Notes under the pieces: model-generated
Database searches by the model: none
What the model was told of the DNA's origin: nothing
Seen by the model: the letters and a program-made list of their open reading frames with translations, nothing else
Made by a program: the position numbers and the translations under genes
Assembly: GCA_964452045.1 (NCBI GenBank)
Contig: CAYVKM010000001.1
Location: 36,855 to 100,854, forward strand
Reading direction: 5' to 3'
DNA length: 64,000 nucleotides
DNA from: CAYVKM01 sp964452045
Lineage (GTDB): Bacteria > Calditrichota > Calditrichia > RBG-13-44-9
Shown here: in pieces, positions 61,129 through 64,000 of the stretch
Layout of the letters: each line of letters starts with the position of its first letter
Position numbering within the stretch: the stretch's first letter is position 1

Positions 61129-64000
61129 ATGTTAGAAAAAATAATAGAAGCTTCCATAAATAACCGTTTGCTGGTCATTATTTTTACCATACTTATCGCC
61201 GCAGCCGGTCTTTACCTGATGTTGCGAACACCGGTGGATGCAATTCCGGATTTAAGCGACGTCCAGGTGATTATTTTTACCGAATATCCCGGTCAGGCAC
61301 CCCAGGTGGTGGAAGACCAGGTCACTTATCCCCTCACCACTGCCATGCTGGCCGTTCCCTATGCCAAGGTCGTGCGGGGATATTCTTTCTTCAATATGTC
61401 CTTTGTCTATATCATCTTTGAAGATGGGACTGATTTATACTGGGCCCGCAGCCGGGTTTTGGAATACCTGAATTATGTGGCCAAACGCCTGCCGGCCGGA
61501 GTAACGCCAACCTTAGGACCGGATGCAACCGGTGTCGGTTGGGTATACGAATACACGTTGGACGGCGGCGACAAATACGATCTTCAGCAACTTCGCTCCA
61601 TTCAGGATTGGTATCTGCGTTACGAATTGACCAGCGTTCCCGGTGTTTCCGAGGTGGCCAGCATCGGCGGGTACGTCAAGCAATACCAGGTGGAGGTAGA
61701 TCCCAATAAGCTTAAAGCCTATAATATTCCACTTTTAAAAGTGAGTATGGCTATCAAACGGAGTAACAATGATGTTGGAGGACGGCTGGTCGAATCAGGT
61801 GAAACGGAATTTATGGTCCGCGGTCTGGGTTATATCAAATCCATCCAGGACGTCGAAAATATTCCGGTTGGTACGGATCCGAGCGGAACGCCCATTTTAA
61901 TTAAAAACATTGCCAATGTTCATCTCGGACCGGAACTCCGCCGGGGTCTGGCGGACTGGAATGGGGAGGGAGAAACGGTTGGCGGCATTATCGTGATGCG
62001 CTATGGGGAAAATGCGCTTAAAACAATTCACGCAGTAAAACAAAAACTGGAAGAGCTTAAAAAGGGTCTGCCGGAAGGTGTGACCATCAAAACGGCTTAC
62101 GACCGCTCTTCTCTGATCGAAAGGGCCATCGATAATCTGAAGGGAAAACTCCTGGAAGAAAGTGTAATAGTGGCACTGGTTACGATTCTGTTCCTCCTGC
62201 ATTTTAGGAGCGCCTTTGTCGCTATCTTTACCCTGCCAATGGGCATCCTGATGTCTTTTCTGGTGATGCATTACCAGGGCCTTAATGCCAACATTATGTC
62301 TTTAAGTGGAATAGCGATTGCCATTGGGGCCATGGTGGATGCGGCAATTGTGATGATTGAAAACGCCCATAAACATATCGAGCGGGACAGTGGCAAAAAA
62401 CACCACTGGCAAATCATCATTGATTCCTCAAAAGAGGTGGGTCCGGCTTTGTTTTATTCGCTGTTAATTATTACCCTCTCATTTTTACCGGTTTTTACCC
62501 TGCAGGCTCAGGAAGGGCGTTTGTTTAAACCCCTGGCTTTTACTAAAACCTACGCTATGGCTGCTTCAGCACTACTGGCCATTACCGTCGTCCCGGTGCT
62601 GATGGGTTATTTTATCCGGGGAAAAATCATGCCCGAGGAGAAGAATCCAATCAACCGCTTTCTGATCAAAATTTATCGCCCGGTCATACATCTGGTGCTT
62701 CGTTTTAAGTGGACCACAATTTTCATTGCAGTTTTCATCCTGTTCATTTCCATTTTTCCGGTAGAGCATATTGGATCGGAGTTTATGCCACCCCTGAATG
62801 AAGGGGATCTCTTATATATGCCTACCACTGATCCGGGCATCAGCATCACCAAGGCCAAAGAGCTGCTGCAACAGACCGATAAAATCATTAAATCATTTCC
62901 GGAAGTTGAAACGGTTTTCGGAAAGATCGGGCGGGCGGAAACTGCCACCGATCCGGCGCCGCTTTCTATGATTGAGACCACCATTACCCTGAAACCACAA
63001 GATGAATGGCGTCCCGGCATGACCATGGAAAAGTTAGTGGATGAATTGAATAATGCTATCCAGTTCCCCGGGCTGACCAATGCCTGGACCATGCCCATCA
63101 AAACCCGGATTGACATGCTTTCCACTGGGATCAAAACCCCGGTTGGAATTAAATTGATGGGGCCGGATTTGGAAACTTTGTCGAGTCTGGGACAGCAGAT
63201 CGCCACAGTGGTGCGGCAGGTGAAGGGTACCACCAGCGTTTTCTCGGACAAGACGGTTGGTGGAAATTATCTGGATTATAACATCAAACGGGAAGAAGCT
63301 GCACGTTACGGATTAACCGTGGGAGATGTGCAGGATGTGATCATGACCGCCATTGGGGGCATGAACGTTACCCAAACCGTGGAAGGTCTGGAACGCTATC
63401 CGGTCAATGTACGCTATCCACGGGAACTGCGGGACAATATCAACTCACTGAACCGGGTTCTTATTCCCACACCCTCCGGGGCCCAGATTCCATTGAGCTA
63501 TGTGGCGGATATGAATATTAAAAAAGGCCCCCCGGTCATTAAAAGTGAGAATGCCCGGAAAAGCGCCTGGTTGTATGTGGATATCAGAAATATTGATATC
63601 GGCACTTATGTAGCCATGGCTAAGAAAGCGGTAGATGAGCAGGTTAATTTTCCCGAAGGTTATAGCATGGTCTGGAGCGGCCAGTATGAATACATGCAGC
63701 GTGCTCAGCAGCGGCTGCGGATTGTAATTCCCATTACCCTGCTGATTATTTTTCTACTTTTATATTTCAATTTTAAGAACATTCAGGAAAGTATTATTGT
63801 CATGCTGTCCCTGCCTTTCTCACTGGTCGGGGGGATCTGGTTCCTCTACATTCTGGGATATAATTTCAGCGTAGCGGTCGGTGTTGGTTTTATTGCTTTA
63901 GCTGGAGTGGCGGCAGAGACCGGGGTAGTGATGCTTATCTACCTGGATCATGCTTATAAGAATCGCATCCTGTCCGGGCAAATGAAAAGCCTGAAGGATC
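61129..64000 (+). CDS. cusA: CusA-like heavy-metal RND efflux pump, 3' end outside the window
   Basis: The open frame from ATG 61129 (GGAG upstream) runs to the window end, giving 957 residues of an expected ~1040 or more. The heavy-metal RND pattern is clear: TPVDAIPDLSDVQV at the N-terminus, the transmembrane AIAIGAMVDAAIVMIENAHKH region and the NEGDLLYMP segment. The three methionines that bind Cu(I)/Ag(I) in E. coli CusA (M573, M623, M672) have counterparts here at M564, M614 and M663 with identical spacing. This supports copper/silver export rather than zinc, cobalt or nickel. It is the inner-membrane motor of the tripartite system with the adaptor and TolC-type genes upstream. Confidence 0.94.
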   Translation, partial: MLEKIIEASINNRLLVIIFTILIAAAGLYLMLRTPVDAIPDLSDVQVIIFTEYPGQAPQVVEDQVTYPLTTAMLAVPYAKVVRGYSFFNMSFVYIIFEDGTDLYWARSRVLEYLNYVAKRLPAGVTPTLGPDATGVGWVYEYTLDGGDKYDLQQLRSIQDWYLRYELTSVPGVSEVASIGGYVKQYQVEVDPNKLKAYNIPLLKVSMAIKRSNNDVGGRLVESGETEFMVRGLGYIKSIQDVENIPVGTDPSGTPILIKNIANVHLGPELRRGLADWNGEGETVGGIIVMRYGENALKTIHAVKQKLEELKKGLPEGVTIKTAYDRSSLIERAIDNLKGKLLEESVIVALVTILFLLHFRSAFVAIFTLPMGILMSFLVMHYQGLNANIMSLSGIAIAIGAMVDAAIVMIENAHKHIERDSGKKHHWQIIIDSSKEVGPALFYSLLIITLSFLPVFTLQAQEGRLFKPLAFTKTYAMAASALLAITVVPVLMGYFIRGKIMPEEKNPINRFLIKIYRPVIHLVLRFKWTTIFIAVFILFISIFPVEHIGSEFMPPLNEGDLLYMPTTDPGISITKAKELLQQTDKIIKSFPEVETVFGKIGRAETATDPAPLSMIETTITLKPQDEWRPGMTMEKLVDELNNAIQFPGLTNAWTMPIKTRIDMLSTGIKTPVGIKLMGPDLETLSSLGQQIATVVRQVKGTTSVFSDKTVGGNYLDYNIKREEAARYGLTVGDVQDVIMTAIGGMNVTQTVEGLERYPVNVRYPRELRDNINSLNRVLIPTPSGAQIPLSYVADMNIKKGPPVIKSENARKSAWLYVDIRNIDIGTYVAMAKKAVDEQVNFPEGYSMVWSGQYEYMQRAQQRLRIVIPITLLIIFLLLYFNFKNIQESIIVMLSLPFSLVGGIWFLYILGYNFSVAVGVGFIALAGVAAETGVVMLIYLDHAYKNRILSGQMKSLKD

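Noticed and set aside
1..64000. tRNA or rRNA genes, CRISPR arrays, prophage or transposase genes
   Set aside because: No convincing pattern was found on reading both strands; a dedicated search would be needed to exclude small RNA genes.

Overview
The window looks like a chromosomal segment of a Gram-negative bacterium of the FCB group (Bacteroidota/Ignavibacteria/Calditrichota/Marinimicrobia type). The evidence is three secreted proteins that end in the FlgD-like/type IX-secretion-like C-terminal domain (YPNPFN motif near its start), several outer-membrane beta-barrel candidates, lipoproteins with lipobox cysteines, an RND copper efflux system with a TolC partner, and the gene order holB-ricT-metG. 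The exact phylum is inference. Stop codons TAA, TAG and TGA all end normal genes, so the standard code is used. A 100-base N run at 58941-59040 shows that the sequence is a scaffold.

Layout. 0.2-5.4 kb (minus): recJ, a RodZ-like protein, a thioredoxin-fold lipoprotein, gamma-glutamyltransferase and a small membrane protein, probably one operon. 5.9-9 kb (plus): beta-barrel protein, SpoIID/LytB lipoprotein, tandem SPOR protein, hibernation factor. 9-11.6 kb: a TIGR01777-type SDR, a degenerate receiver protein and a crotonase. 11.7-26 kb: the largest accessory block, a purine (urate/xanthine) catabolic cluster. It holds a fold-type II PLP enzyme, a dihydropyrimidinase/allantoinase-like hydrolase, SsnA, three Mo-hydroxylase subunits, YgfK (inverted), YgeY and YgeW. 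It matches the anaerobic purine-degradation gene set known from Enterobacteria and Clostridia, except that no YgeX is present and an unrelated-looking 488-residue PLP enzyme heads the cluster. Dispersed inverted repeats sit on both sides of the 2Fe-2S subunit gene.

26-30.2 kb: visibly AT-richer, with a short propeller-like ORF and two large secreted proteins with sorting domains. 30.6-37.2 kb (minus): DUF423 gene with an in-frame amber codon, mutS2, cvpA, yqeY, rpsU, a TPR protein, efp and a WbqC-like protein. 37.3-39.2 kb: a secreted beta-helix protein interrupted by one TGA. 39.5-41.2 kb: DUF47 plus PiT phosphate transporter. 41.5-44.3 kb: a beta-barrel protein and an S9 peptidase facing each other across a perfect palindromic terminator. 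44.5-48.9 kb: exbD-holB-ricT-metG. 49-54.9 kb: envelope lipoprotein, small proteins, an HD hydrolase, an alpha-oxoamine synthase, a DUF4870 protein and a membrane metallophosphoesterase.

55.2-64 kb: a copper/silver resistance unit. A membrane sensor kinase and an NtrC-type sigma-54 activator precede a small membrane protein, a TolC-family protein (interrupted by the gap), a CusB-like adaptor and a CusA-like pump that runs off the end. A near-identical TGTAGAATATT-type palindrome lies upstream of both the regulatory genes and the efflux genes, suggesting a shared operator. No tRNA, rRNA, CRISPR array or insertion-sequence transposase was recognised.
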